A stretch of 35,394 bases of DNA from Oscillospiraceae bacterium (lineage in GTDB: Bacteria > Bacillota > Clostridia > Oscillospirales > Oscillospiraceae), in assembly GCA_017549125.1 (NCBI GenBank), contig JAFYVL010000068.1, positions 1 to 35,394 of the forward strand, read 5' to 3'. Of this stretch, positions 23,718-31,128 are shown piece by piece. Below the pieces are notes generated by a model. The model was not told the DNA's origin. It saw nothing but the letters and a program-made list of their open reading frames with translations, and did not search any database. Each line of letters opens with the position of its first letter. Position 1 is the first letter of the stretch. A program made the position numbers and the translations under genes.

Positions 23718-23754
23718 CCGTGGCACTCTATCCAGAGTGCCACGGACTTTTTTA
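23718..23754 (+). terminator. Riboswitch expression-platform terminator
   Basis: CCGTGGCACTCT pairs perfectly with AGAGTGCCACGG around ATCC and is followed by ACTTTTTT. It lies between the aptamer and the ribosome binding site, so control is probably by transcription attenuation. CCGTGGCA also appears at the aptamer start (23471-23478). Confidence 0.88.
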
Positions 23755-23771
23755 TGCAGGAGGAAATTTTT

Positions 23772-24170
23772 ATGAACAAGAAAATCATTTTGGCGGCTGT
23801 GGCTTTTGTGGTGGTAGTCGCTGTGTTCCTGACGGTTTATTTCGTGACCCGTCCCAAGGGGAATGAGGACTTGAAGACCGTCACCGTCACCGTGACCCAC
23901 GGCGATGGAAGCAAAAACCAAATGACCATTGAAACCGAACGGGAGTTTCTGGCAGATGCTCTTATTGACAAGGGACTGTTCACTGCCCAGGATATTGCCA
24001 GCGGTATGACCAATGTGGTGGACGGCGAGACCGCCGATCCTACGTTGGAGCAATGGTGGTGTATTTACGCTGACGGCGAAATGCCCAATTTCGGCATGAA
24101 GGAAGTCCCCTTGACAGACGGCAGCAAGTACGAACTGGTGTTCACTGTCGGTTATGACATGTTCTACTAA
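23772..24170 (+). CDS. DUF4430 (transcobalamin C-terminal-like) membrane-anchored protein
   Basis: The 132-residue protein has an N-terminal membrane anchor (about residues 4-26, no lipobox Cys) and a single outside DUF4430 domain. The domain pattern is visible: a beta start TVTVTVTHGDGS, EREFLADALIDKGL, and the end WWCIYADGEMPNFG and YELVFTVGYD. DUF4430 is related to the C-terminal domain of animal transcobalamin/intrinsic factor. Placement under a B12 riboswitch and overlap with an ECF S component point to a cobalamin-binding helper at the cell surface. AGGAGG precedes the ATG. Confidence 0.88.
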   Translation: MNKKIILAAVAFVVVVAVFLTVYFVTRPKGNEDLKTVTVTVTHGDGSKNQMTIETEREFLADALIDKGLFTAQDIASGMTNVVDGETADPTLEQWWCIYADGEMPNFGMKEVPLTDGSKYELVFTVGYDMFY

Positions 24171-24663
24171 GGGTTTAAATATCGGACAGATCGCTCTGTT
24201 CGGTATGCTGGGTGCGCTCACCTTCGGTGCGAAATTTGTGATGAGTATGCTGCCCAATATTGAGCCTGTGAGCCTGTTGGTCATGGTATTTGCCGTGGTC
24301 ATGGGTGCGAAGGCTTTGTATCCGATCTTCATTTATATTATGCTGGAAATTCTGGTTTACGGCATCGGTGATTGGAATGTGATGTACCTGTATCTGTGGC
24401 CGCTGCTATGGCTGGTGGCATGGCTGCTGCGGGGTACGAAACATCCTTTGGTGTGGGCTGTGGTTTCCGGCAGCTTCGGTTTGATGTTCGGTGCACTCTG
24501 CTCCCCTGTCTATTATTTTATGGGCGGCTGGGAAATGGTGGCCGCCAAATGGGTCTCCGGTCTGGGGTTTGATCTGATGCATTGCGTGGGCAATTTCGTC
24601 ATTGCCCTGCTGCTGTTTGTGCCGTTACGGGATCTGTTGCAAAAACTTTACCGAGTATCGTAA
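24154..24663 (+). CDS. ECF transporter S component, probably for cobalamin
   Basis: The 169-residue protein has five to six membrane segments and the family pattern LPNIEPVSLLVM, GAKALYPIFIYIMLEILVYG, and WNVMYLYLWP. S components bind the vitamin and dock with a shared EcfA-A'-T module, which is absent here. The start overlaps the DUF4430 gene by 17 bases, so translation is coupled. Regulation by a B12 riboswitch makes cobalamin or a precursor the likely substrate, as for CbrT (inference). Confidence 0.88.
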   Translation: MTCSTKGLNIGQIALFGMLGALTFGAKFVMSMLPNIEPVSLLVMVFAVVMGAKALYPIFIYIMLEILVYGIGDWNVMYLYLWPLLWLVAWLLRGTKHPLVWAVVSGSFGLMFGALCSPVYYFMGGWEMVAAKWVSGLGFDLMHCVGNFVIALLLFVPLRDLLQKLYRVS

Positions 24664-24668
24664 AAAAT

Positions 24669-24693
24669 TGGCGGGAGCAAGCCCCCGCCCTAC
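24669..24693. repeat. REP-like palindrome with GTAG foot (GGCGGGGGC core)
   Basis: On the minus strand GTAG precedes a palindrome GGCGGGGGCTTGCTCCCGCC. It shares the GTAG foot with the other REP families of the window. Confidence 0.6.
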
Positions 24694-24696
24694 CAA

Positions 24697-24726
24697 AAAT
24701 GGGACTACCGGTTGGTAGTCCCATTT
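24697..24726. terminator. Bidirectional terminator between S component and gpsA
   Basis: AATGGGACTACC pairs with GGTAGTCCCATT around GGTT, with A and T runs on both sides. It can end both converging transcripts. Confidence 0.85.
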
Positions 24727-24730
24727 GTTA

Positions 24731-24756
24731 TAGGGACGGGAGACCCGTCCCCTACT
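24731..24756. repeat. REP palindrome, family D, isolated copy
   Basis: GGGACGGGAGACCCGTCCC followed by CTAC (GTAG on the minus strand). It is the same core as the cluster around the transposase gene at 34.4-35.2 kb. Confidence 0.85.
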
Positions 24757-24765
24757 CAATGCGTG

Positions 24766-25779
24766 TTAGTAATTAAGATCCAGCTGGATCTCCGGCTTCT
24801 TGCCACGATCCATGAGCATACGGACCGTATCAGCAGGTGCTGCACCCTCATTGACGATGGCATTTACAGCCTCCACAATAGGCATCTCCACACCGTACTT
24901 ATCCTTCAACAGCATAGCCGCAGGCAGAGCATTCAAGCCCTCCACAACCATGCCAACCTGCTTGGTGGCTTCCTCTACGGAAACGCCCTGACCCAGCAGC
25001 ATACCGCAACGGTTGTTACGGCTGTGAACGCTGGTAGCGGTGACGATCAGATCGCCAATGCCGGCCAAGCCGCCAAAGGTACGCTCCTGGCAACCCATGG
25101 CCATACCCAGGCGAGCAATTTCTGCCATGCCACGGGTGATCAAAGCGGCCTTGGTATTATCGCCATAGCCCAGCCCCACAGAAATACCTGCAGCCAGAGC
25201 AATGATGTTCTTCATGGCGCCGCACAGCTCCACACCCAGAACGTCCGTATTGGTGTACACACGCATACAAGTGCCCCAGAATACAGATTGGACAAACTCC
25301 GCAGTTTCCAGATCCTCACAGGCAGAAACAATGGTGGTAGGCAGGTCGTTGGCCACTTCCTCTGCATGGGTCGGACCAGACAGCGCTACCAGCTTCACAG
25401 TGGGGTTCTTCAACTCGTCAGCGATGATCTGGGTCATGGTAAAGTAGGTATTGGCTTCCACACCCTTTGCCACATCCACGATCACCTGACCATCAGGAAT
25501 ATAGGGAGCCGCCTTACGAGCGGTGGAACGGACAAACGGAGAAGGTACTGCAAACAGCAGCACGTCCTTATCCTTACAGACCTGGGCAATATCCTTGGTA
25601 AAGCCCAGCGTATCGGGAATTACCATACCAGGTAAATTGGGATGACGGCGGCTCACGGACATATCGTCGATCTCCTGCTCGATGGCAGACCAGATCTCAA
25701 CCTCGTGACCGTTATTACATAGCATCCGGGCCAGGGCCATGCCCCAAGTACCGGCGCCTAATACACCGATTTTTTTCAT
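24766..25779 (-). CDS. gpsA: Glycerol-3-phosphate dehydrogenase [NAD(P)+]
   Basis: GpsA reduces dihydroxyacetone phosphate to sn-glycerol-3-phosphate for phospholipids. The 337-residue protein has the nucleotide motif GAGTWG (8-13), the VDVAKGVE segment with the catalytic Lys, and the C-terminal NNRCGMLLGQG region. The ATG at 25779 gives the standard start; the frame is open to 25842 but those starts have poor ribosome sites. Its product is also the TagD substrate in the exopolysaccharide operon. Confidence 0.95.
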   Translation of the reverse strand: MKKIGVLGAGTWGMALARMLCNNGHEVEIWSAIEQEIDDMSVSRRHPNLPGMVIPDTLGFTKDIAQVCKDKDVLLFAVPSPFVRSTARKAAPYIPDGQVIVDVAKGVEANTYFTMTQIIADELKNPTVKLVALSGPTHAEEVANDLPTTIVSACEDLETAEFVQSVFWGTCMRVYTNTDVLGVELCGAMKNIIALAAGISVGLGYGDNTKAALITRGMAEIARLGMAMGCQERTFGGLAGIGDLIVTATSVHSRNNRCGMLLGQGVSVEEATKQVGMVVEGLNALPAAMLLKDKYGVEMPIVEAVNAIVNEGAAPADTVRMLMDRGKKPEIQLDLNY

Positions 25780-25813
25780 GGCATACACCATTCCTTCTTC
25801 AAGTAATGCGCAT

Positions 25814-25842
25814 ATTATAGTATAATATACGCATTTTGTCAA
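25814..25842 (-). promoter_or_regulatory. Promoter of gpsA
   Basis: On the minus strand TTGACA (25837-25842) and TATAAT (25814-25819) form a perfect consensus with a 17-base spacer. Confidence 0.9.
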
Positions 25843-25985
25843 ATTTCAATTTGAAACGCGAGGGCGTTTCATCCCAATACGCGTTAACCTTGGGTGGTAA
25901 TCGTTTTTGCCCAAACCCGCCCGGTAACGATTCTGCTGATCAACCTTGCAAATTCCAATTTATCGCTGCGTTTACCACCGCAGGC

Positions 25986-26037
25986 ATTTCGATGCGTCAT
26001 TGCGAACCAGTGACAGATGTCACTGGTGTGGCAATCT
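25986..26037. repeat. MITE-like repeat, family A (inverted copy)
   Basis: GTCATTGCGAACCAGTGACA and a complementary TGTCACTGG arm lead into GTGGCAATCT. This is the right half of the family A element in opposite orientation. The flanks 25860-25985 hold no visible gene. Confidence 0.7.
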
Positions 26038-26157
26038 GCCTCCCCTGTAGGGGAGGTGGCATGGCGAAAAGCCATGACGGAGGGGTTTGCAGATCTCAAA
26101 CTTCCGTAAACCCCTCAGTCAGCCTATTCGGCTGACAGCTCCCCTACAGGGGAGCCA
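26038..26157. repeat. Multi-hairpin repeat element, family F
   Basis: This 120-base block begins CCTCCCCTGTAGGGGAGG and ends CTCCCCTACAGGGGAG. Inside are GGCATGGCGAAAAGCCATG and GTCAGCCTATTCGGCTGAC. No gene is visible. It adjoins the family A copy and fills the gap after the flavin reductase gene. Confidence 0.7.
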
Positions 26158-26193
26158 TGAACGCATCGAAATAACAGAACGATAAATATGAAT

Positions 26194-26715
26194 TTACTCA
26201 ATGATATAGGCGGCGGTGATGAGGCCGTAGTAGGCCGTATGGAAGTCATCGCCGTTGGGTGTGCCGGGGGCATAGTAGCGGTTGCGGCACTCTTCATCAA
26301 TGGCAGACAGCACCTGATCCTGCTGGTAGATCACCTTGCATTCCATGGTCAAGGGCAGTTCCTTAATACCGGGTACAGACACGGTCTGTCCCTCTTCCAG
26401 GGTCAAGCCCAGCTGGGCAATTTTATCCAGATCCCGACCGGATTTTGTGCCGCAGACAGACAGGATATTCTTGTCGATCTGACCCATAGGTACATTGACG
26501 GTAAACTCACCGCTTGCATCCAGCATGGACTTGGTATGGCGGCTCTGGCGCACAAAAACGGTGCAAATGGGCTTACCCCATTCGATACCCAGCGTTCCCC
26601 AGCCGATGGTCATGGTATTGACCTTGCCATCTGCCTTGGTAGTCAGCAAAACACCCTTTCCGGTCTGCTCCAGGATCTGACCGGCATATTCCCAAACATT
26701 GATTTCCTTTTTCAT
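26194..26715 (-). CDS. Flavin reductase-like (FMN-binding split barrel) protein
   Basis: This 173-residue protein matches the flavin reductase-like family: TTKADGKVNTMTIGWGTLG near the start and FTVNVP in the middle, with the FMN phosphate contact region in between. Such proteins bind FMN and often serve as NAD(P)H:flavin reductases or small FMN oxidoreductases. GGAGG lies 7 bases before the ATG at 26715. It is 49 bases downstream of the AbgB-like gene without a terminator, so the two likely share a transcript. Confidence 0.88.
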   Translation of the reverse strand: MKKEINVWEYAGQILEQTGKGVLLTTKADGKVNTMTIGWGTLGIEWGKPICTVFVRQSRHTKSMLDASGEFTVNVPMGQIDKNILSVCGTKSGRDLDKIAQLGLTLEEGQTVSVPGIKELPLTMECKVIYQQDQVLSAIDEECRNRYYAPGTPNGDDFHTAYYGLITAAYIIE

Positions 26716-26764
26716 GGATTGGCCTCCAAAACAAAACTTCTTAATAGTGTATGCCACTGGCAGA

Positions 26765-28114
26765 TCAGCTATGAAAATCCAGAGTCACATTTCCCTTTTC
26801 ATCATAGAAAACGGTCTGCTTGTCCATATTCAAGCCATCCACATAGGCAAAATATTCCTCATTTGTTGCAAACATCGGTACATAATTGGCAACGATGTCC
26901 CTGGCGCGCTGCGCATTTTCGCCCAGCAACAATGCCAGCGCCTGCACCTGCAATTTGGCAGAGTCCATACAGGCAGATTCCCGATCGGCTACCGTATAGT
27001 CCGCACCGTGAACTTTACCGGCGCCACCGGCAATGCTGGGATGCAAAGAGGGCATCACCGCACACATATCGCCCAGGTCAGAGCATCCGGCGATCCACAC
27101 ATGGGGCTGGTACACAAAGTTCACACCGCAAAGAGGTGCGGCATCCTGGAACACCTCCACGAAATTCATAGGGTAATTCCTTGGGAAGTAACCGGGTAGA
27201 TCGTTGATGGTCACCTTTGCGCCCATGGCAGCTGCACAACCGGCACAGGCACGGCTGACCTTCTCGCTGGCAGAAGCCACAGCGGTCATATTAGCGCCAC
27301 GGATATAGCTTTCAACGGTCACCTTATCGGGAATGGCATTGACGGAAGCGCCGCCGGCGGTGATAATGGGATGGACACGGATATGGTCTTCATCCCGGAA
27401 GGTTTCCCGGAGAGCATTGATGGCATTGAGTGCCAGGTTGGCCGCATACAGCGCATTGATACCCTTATCCGGCGCACCGCCTGCATGGGAGGACAGACCC
27501 TCAAAGGTAATGGTCTTGGCAACCAAACCATTAGAGCCGCCGGTACAGTTGGCAAAATGGGGCGCACGATCGCTCAGACCATGTACCATGAAACACAGAT
27601 CCACACCATCCAGCAGACCTCGATACAAAAACTCCGGCTTGCCGCCCAGGTATTTGATAATTCCCTCTTTGCGCAGTTGCAACCGGTACTCGATCTCGAT
27701 CAGTTCCTCTGCCGGCACAGCCGCCAGACGAATCTTACCACACAGACCATCCAATGCACCGGGTTCTTTCAGCGCTGCCGCAATGCCCACCAAAGCGGCG
27801 CATTGGCTGCAATGACCACAGGCATGAACAGCACCGGTCTGGGGATCAGACTCCGGATGTTCCGGGATGATCAGCGCATCCATTTCCGCAAACACTGCCA
27901 CAGTCGGGCCTTCACGACCGGTATCCACATCCGCTACAAAGCCGGGAACATTGCCGGCCGGTGTAATGGCATAACCCAGTTTTTCAAAGATTTGCGCCAA
28001 ATATGTATGGGTTTTCCACTCACGGTAGCCACTTTCCGGATTTTTCCAGATATAATCCAAAGCATCCATGATCAGACCACGGTATTTCTCCACAAATGCA
28101 TTATACTTTTCCAT
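26765..28114 (-). CDS. M20-family amidohydrolase, AbgB-like
   Basis: This 449-residue protein resembles the AbgB group of M20 amidohydrolases, which cleave aminobenzoyl-glutamate or related amides. The active site is intact: MDAL, HACGH (His97, His101), and the Glu136-Glu137 pair in PAEE. A dimerisation domain (about residues 200-310) and a late conserved His (SLHPSIAGG) follow. This contrasts with the M20 homologue at 21179-22267, which has lost the same residues. GGAG lies 6 bases before the start. Substrate is uncertain. Confidence 0.9.
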   Translation of the reverse strand: MEKYNAFVEKYRGLIMDALDYIWKNPESGYREWKTHTYLAQIFEKLGYAITPAGNVPGFVADVDTGREGPTVAVFAEMDALIIPEHPESDPQTGAVHACGHCSQCAALVGIAAALKEPGALDGLCGKIRLAAVPAEELIEIEYRLQLRKEGIIKYLGGKPEFLYRGLLDGVDLCFMVHGLSDRAPHFANCTGGSNGLVAKTITFEGLSSHAGGAPDKGINALYAANLALNAINALRETFRDEDHIRVHPIITAGGASVNAIPDKVTVESYIRGANMTAVASASEKVSRACAGCAAAMGAKVTINDLPGYFPRNYPMNFVEVFQDAAPLCGVNFVYQPHVWIAGCSDLGDMCAVMPSLHPSIAGGAGKVHGADYTVADRESACMDSAKLQVQALALLLGENAQRARDIVANYVPMFATNEEYFAYVDGLNMDKQTVFYDEKGNVTLDFHS

Positions 28115-28144
28115 AACCTACTCCTTCAGCATACAGATACACAC

Positions 28145-28173
28145 ATTATATCGATTTCACCGCCAAATTGCAA
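28145..28173 (-). promoter_or_regulatory. Promoter of the AbgB-like/flavin reductase operon
   Basis: On the minus strand TTGCAA (28168-28173) and TATAAT (28145-28150) are 17 bases apart, 30 bases before the start. Confidence 0.8.
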
Positions 28174-28219
28174 CCGATATTGGAAAAATGAATGTACGGA
28201 ATTGAGAGTTGAGTCGTTT

Positions 28220-28350
28220 CGTAGGAGCGATTATCAATCGCCCGGTGATTTTGTCAAAACAAAATCACATGGCCGTCTGGCGATAATAAATGATTACCCC
28301 AATCATTTGCACGCAAATGTTTGGGCGGGCGGTTAATAACCGCCCCTACG
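28220..28350. repeat. Composite palindromic element, family E copy 2
   Basis: This 131-base copy of the 20978-21118 element begins CGTAGGAGCG and ends CGCCCCTACG. It keeps the GTGATTTTGT/ACAAAATCAC hairpin, the CCCAATCATTTG arm and the GGGCGG/CCGCCC end hairpin, with several base changes in the central part. Confidence 0.8.
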
Positions 28351-28412
28351 CGCATCGAAATAACAATGCGATAAACTTAAATTTATAAACGCTTTCTTTC
28401 GACAAAAAGGGG

Positions 28413-28441
28413 TTGCATTCTACAATGGGCTTTGGTATAAT
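28413..28441 (+). promoter_or_regulatory. Promoter of tRNA-Gly
   Basis: TTGCAT (28413-28418) and TATAAT (28436-28441) are 17 bases apart, 11 bases before the tRNA 5' end. Confidence 0.9.
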
Positions 28442-28452
28442 ACCCACATCAT

Positions 28453-28526
28453 GCGGGATTGGTATATCGGTATTATGCGGCCTTCCCAAGGCTAAGAGGC
28501 GGGTTCGACTCCCGTATCCCGCTCCA
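28453..28526 (+). tRNA. tRNA-Gly(CCC)
   Basis: The 74-base gene begins GCGGGAT, paired with ATCCCGC before T and an encoded CCA. The anticodon loop TTCCCAA gives CCC (glycine). The T-arm is GCGGG-TTCGACT-CCCGT. The anticodon stem has one C-A mismatch at its outer pair. It is a lone gene with its own promoter and terminator. Confidence 0.95.
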
Positions 28527-28527
28527 G

Positions 28528-28567
28528 AAAAGAAGCACCTTTTGTCTACCGACAAAGGTGCTTCTTT
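28528..28567 (+). terminator. Terminator of tRNA-Gly
   Basis: AAAGAAGCACCTTTTGTC pairs with GACAAAGGTGCTTCTTTT (one bulge) right after the CCA end. Confidence 0.9.
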
Positions 28568-28570
28568 TCC

Positions 28571-28656
28571 ATGAAATAACACTCCGCGTTATGAAATAGC
28601 TGACGCTATGAAATATGCTGTGGCGTATGAGGGATTTATTTCACATTTTACCTCAT
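28571..28656. repeat. Mini-array of hairpins separated by ATGAAAT
   Basis: ATGAAAT occurs at 28571, 28591 and 28608. Between copies lie short inverted repeats (AACAC..GTT, AGC..GCT, ATGC..GCGTAT), and the array closes with ATGAGG..CCTCAT at 28627-28656. Unit lengths are 17-20 bases. No gene is seen. Confidence 0.55.
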
Positions 28657-28688
28657 AGCAATATTTTATTTATGTGTTATAGTGCGTA

Positions 28689-28714
28689 AGCGGAACGCTG
28701 GGGACAGCGTTCCC
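28689..28714. repeat. REP palindrome, family B
   Basis: GGAACGCTGGGGACAGCGTTCC, identical in core to 4113-4139 and 32010-32039, but the GTAG foot has decayed here. Confidence 0.75.
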
Positions 28715-28748
28715 TCTGTAATCATAAAATGACTGTCTCTTTTGAAGA

Positions 28749-28779
28749 ATGCGTGCATCCGTTGCCGGATGCACGCATT
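28749..28779 (-). terminator. Terminator after the MocR-like gene
   Basis: AATGCGTGCATCC pairs with GGATGCACGCATT around a GTTGCC-type loop, ending three bases from the stop codon of the minus-strand gene. Confidence 0.75.
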
Positions 28780-28781
28780 TC

Positions 28782-29879
28782 TTATTTAAGGGTTGTCAAT
28801 TCTTTTCTTTTGCTTCTTCTAACGCGGTTAATATGCCGTTCAAAATCTCCGTTATTCAATAACTCTGCCAACACTAATTGCAAATATGTAGGCACTGTAC
28901 AAGAACGAAAACTTAATTTTTCTTGGTACGTTTCGGCGAGGGCTTCCGGCAAAACCATATATCCGATCCGAAATGAGGAGGATACGGTTTTAGAAAAGGT
29001 ATTCATATAAATGACATTATCTTTGAAGGAGTGAGAAAACAGTGTCTCCTCCGTTTTCTGGGACACAGAAAATTCCGATTCAAAATCATCCTCAATAATA
29101 TATCGCATACCCTTTTCCGCCCACCGCAGGTATTCATGTCGCTTAGAGGCAGTTGCCGTTACACCGCTGGGGAAGCTGCGATAGGGAGAAATGTGAAGAA
29201 CATGGGCATTGGAATATTGGAGTGCCCTGCTGTCAATGCCATCGTGGGACAAGGGCAACTTTTCTAATCTGACATCAGATGCCTTATATACCTGCTCAAT
29301 TTTTTTATAAGAGGGGGACTCAATGGCATATATTTTGTCTCTGCCCAGCAATTCCACCAGAAGCGTATATAAATACTCAGAGCCGGATCCGATTATTATT
29401 TGTTCTGTGTCGGCAAGAATCCCCCGGTTTTGCGCCAAATAGACTCTGATGGCTTCCCGCAGTTCCGTAGTGCCAAGATTGGGTGAGCGTTCCAGCATTC
29501 GCTCGCCGTAATCGCTGATCACCTTTCGCATAGTTTTGGCAAGCACAGAAAAAGGAAAATCCGTGGGTATGTCTGTGTGATGCTTCCGGGTTGGCTTAGG
29601 AACATCGCTTCGAGTGGGCGCAATGACAAACCCATCGTCAGCACGAAAAACAACAAAATAACCACTGCGCTCCCGTGATTCAATATATCCCTCATCTATG
29701 AGCAGGGCATACGCATGCTCCACGGTCACGGTACTGATGTTGCTGTCCAGGGCAATTGTTCGCTTGGAAGGCAGCTTACTGCCCATCGGATAGATCCCCT
29801 TGATAATATCATCACGCACCTGCAAATACAATTGCTGGTAGGCTGGCATGTGCGTTTTCCCATCCATAATATATTTCAT
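28782..29879 (-). CDS. MocR/PdxR-like regulator (GntR plus aminotransferase domain), shortened at the C-terminus
   Basis: The 365-residue protein fuses a GntR-type helix-turn-helix (residues 10-78, with GSKLPSKRTIALDSNISTVTV) to a fold-type I aminotransferase domain (from about 105). The PLP-binding Lys lies in NTFSKTVSSSFRIGY. MocR proteins are usually 450-490 residues long; this one stops at RRSKRKELTTLK, where others go on for about 90 residues of C-terminal domain. A terminator follows at once, so the end is genuine in this sequence. It may be a truncated or minimal sensor. It is divergent from the UPF0340 and ECF S-component genes, its probable targets. Confidence 0.85.
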   Translation of the reverse strand: MKYIMDGKTHMPAYQQLYLQVRDDIIKGIYPMGSKLPSKRTIALDSNISTVTVEHAYALLIDEGYIESRERSGYFVVFRADDGFVIAPTRSDVPKPTRKHHTDIPTDFPFSVLAKTMRKVISDYGERMLERSPNLGTTELREAIRVYLAQNRGILADTEQIIIGSGSEYLYTLLVELLGRDKIYAIESPSYKKIEQVYKASDVRLEKLPLSHDGIDSRALQYSNAHVLHISPYRSFPSGVTATASKRHEYLRWAEKGMRYIIEDDFESEFSVSQKTEETLFSHSFKDNVIYMNTFSKTVSSSFRIGYMVLPEALAETYQEKLSFRSCTVPTYLQLVLAELLNNGDFERHINRVRRSKRKELTTLK

Positions 29880-29929
29880 CTGGTTATATAATTTTCTCCT
29901 TTTTTGACCATTTCAATATCACCAGTTTG

Positions 29930-29958
29930 ATTATATACTATTTATGCAAGTTAATCAA
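29930..29958 (-). promoter_or_regulatory. Promoter of the MocR-like gene
   Basis: On the minus strand TTGATT (29953-29958) and TATAAT (29930-29935) are 17 bases apart. It overlaps the region where the divergent UPF0340 transcript must start, so the regulator can control both. Confidence 0.75.
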
Positions 29959-29973
29959 TAGGAGGATTGCAGA

Positions 29974-30516
29974 ATGAATGGATTATACGAACAAGCCATG
30001 GCTGTTATGGATGAGCTTGGCGAAAAAGCAAAATTAAAGGCCGGTGATCTGGTGGTGGTTGGATGCTCCACCAGTGAAATCATCGGTTCGAAAATCGGTA
30101 CAAATTCCAGTCCTGAAGTGGCCGGGATTGTCTTCAAGGGGCTTTATGATTGTGCCCAGAAAATGGGATGGAGGCTTGCTTTCCAATGTTGCGAGCATTT
30201 GAACCGCGCAATTGTTGTGGAACGGAATTGTGTTCCCAATGCAGAAATTGTAAACGTAGTTCCTCAGCCCAAAGCCGGTGGCTCCATGGCAACCCTGGCA
30301 TATGCCCACTTTGCAGACCCGGTGGTTGTCGAAGAAGTGAAGGCAGATGCCGGAATTGACATTGGTTTCACTCTGATTGGAATGCATCTGAAGAAAGTTG
30401 CCGTTCCGGTCAGATTGGAACATAACCGAATTGGCGAAGCAACCGTTCTGGCCGCACGCACCAGACCGAGATTTATCGGTGGAAGCCGTGCCGTGTATCG
30501 TGAAGATTTGCTTTGA
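29974..30516 (+). CDS. UPF0340/TIGR01440 family protein (YwlG-like)
   Basis: This 180-residue protein matches the YwlG family: GDLVVVGCSTSEIIGSKIGT near residues 27-46, QCCEHLNRAIVVER, and the IGMHLKKVAVPVR stretch near the end. Length and motifs are typical. No function is established for the family. AGGAGG lies 8 bases upstream of the ATG. It lies upstream of, and 14 bases from, an ECF S component, and divergent from a MocR regulator. Confidence 0.93.
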   Translation: MNGLYEQAMAVMDELGEKAKLKAGDLVVVGCSTSEIIGSKIGTNSSPEVAGIVFKGLYDCAQKMGWRLAFQCCEHLNRAIVVERNCVPNAEIVNVVPQPKAGGSMATLAYAHFADPVVVEEVKADAGIDIGFTLIGMHLKKVAVPVRLEHNRIGEATVLAARTRPRFIGGSRAVYREDLL

Positions 30517-30530
30517 TAGAGGTGCGAAAA

Positions 30531-31034
30531 ATGAAAGAAAAAAACGCAACCAAAAGCATTGTCATAGCGGCTATGGTTGCCGCACTAACCTGTGTAGTCA
30601 CAATGATCATTAAAATTCCATCCCCCATGAAGGGGTATCTGAATTTAGGCGATTGCATGGTGCTGTTCGCCGGTTGGGTGTTAAGCCCGGTATACGGATT
30701 CCTTGCCGCAGGACTCGGTTCTGCCCTGGCAGATCTGTTTTCCGGTTATCTGGTGTATGCTCCTGCAACCTTTGTCATCAAAGGCTTGATGGCGCTGGTT
30801 GCCTGCTACGGCTTTCAGCTTTTCCATCATCGGATCGGCAATCTACCTGCTCGTATCTTTACCGGTATTGCCGCAGAGATCGTCATGGTCCTAGGATATT
30901 TTGTGTTCGAGGGTTTCCTGTACGGATTTGCGCCTTCTATGGTAAACATTCCCGCAAACGGCGTACAAGGTGTTGCCGGATTGATTCTGGGTTGCCTTCT
31001 GTCCACCAGGAAAACTGACTTTATTCGTTCATAA
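30531..31034 (+). CDS. ECF transporter S component (vitamin-type, possibly B6)
   Basis: The 167-residue protein has about five membrane segments and the family motif IPSPMKGYLNLGDCMVLFAGWV followed by GSALADLFSGYLVYAPATF. This is the ECF_trnsprt/HmpT-PdxU type. The ATG at 30531 has GAGGTG 6 bases upstream; a TTG in frame further up is not needed. Position opposite a MocR (PdxR-like) regulator suggests pyridoxine or a related vitamin as substrate (inference). The energising EcfAA'T module is not in the window. Confidence 0.85.
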   Translation: MKEKNATKSIVIAAMVAALTCVVTMIIKIPSPMKGYLNLGDCMVLFAGWVLSPVYGFLAAGLGSALADLFSGYLVYAPATFVIKGLMALVACYGFQLFHHRIGNLPARIFTGIAAEIVMVLGYFVFEGFLYGFAPSMVNIPANGVQGVAGLILGCLLSTRKTDFIRS

Positions 31035-31071
31035 GATTTCCATTTAGATCAGTACCGCACTTCCCTATCGG

Positions 31072-31100
31072 TTGCTTTTTATAGGCATTTGTCGTATAAT
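31072..31100 (+). promoter_or_regulatory. Promoter of the HprK-like gene
   Basis: TTGCTT (31072-31077) and TATAAT (31095-31100) are 17 bases apart, 28 bases before the GTG start. Confidence 0.8.
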
Positions 31101-31128
31101 GCAGGAAATTATGCAGGAGGTGTGGATC

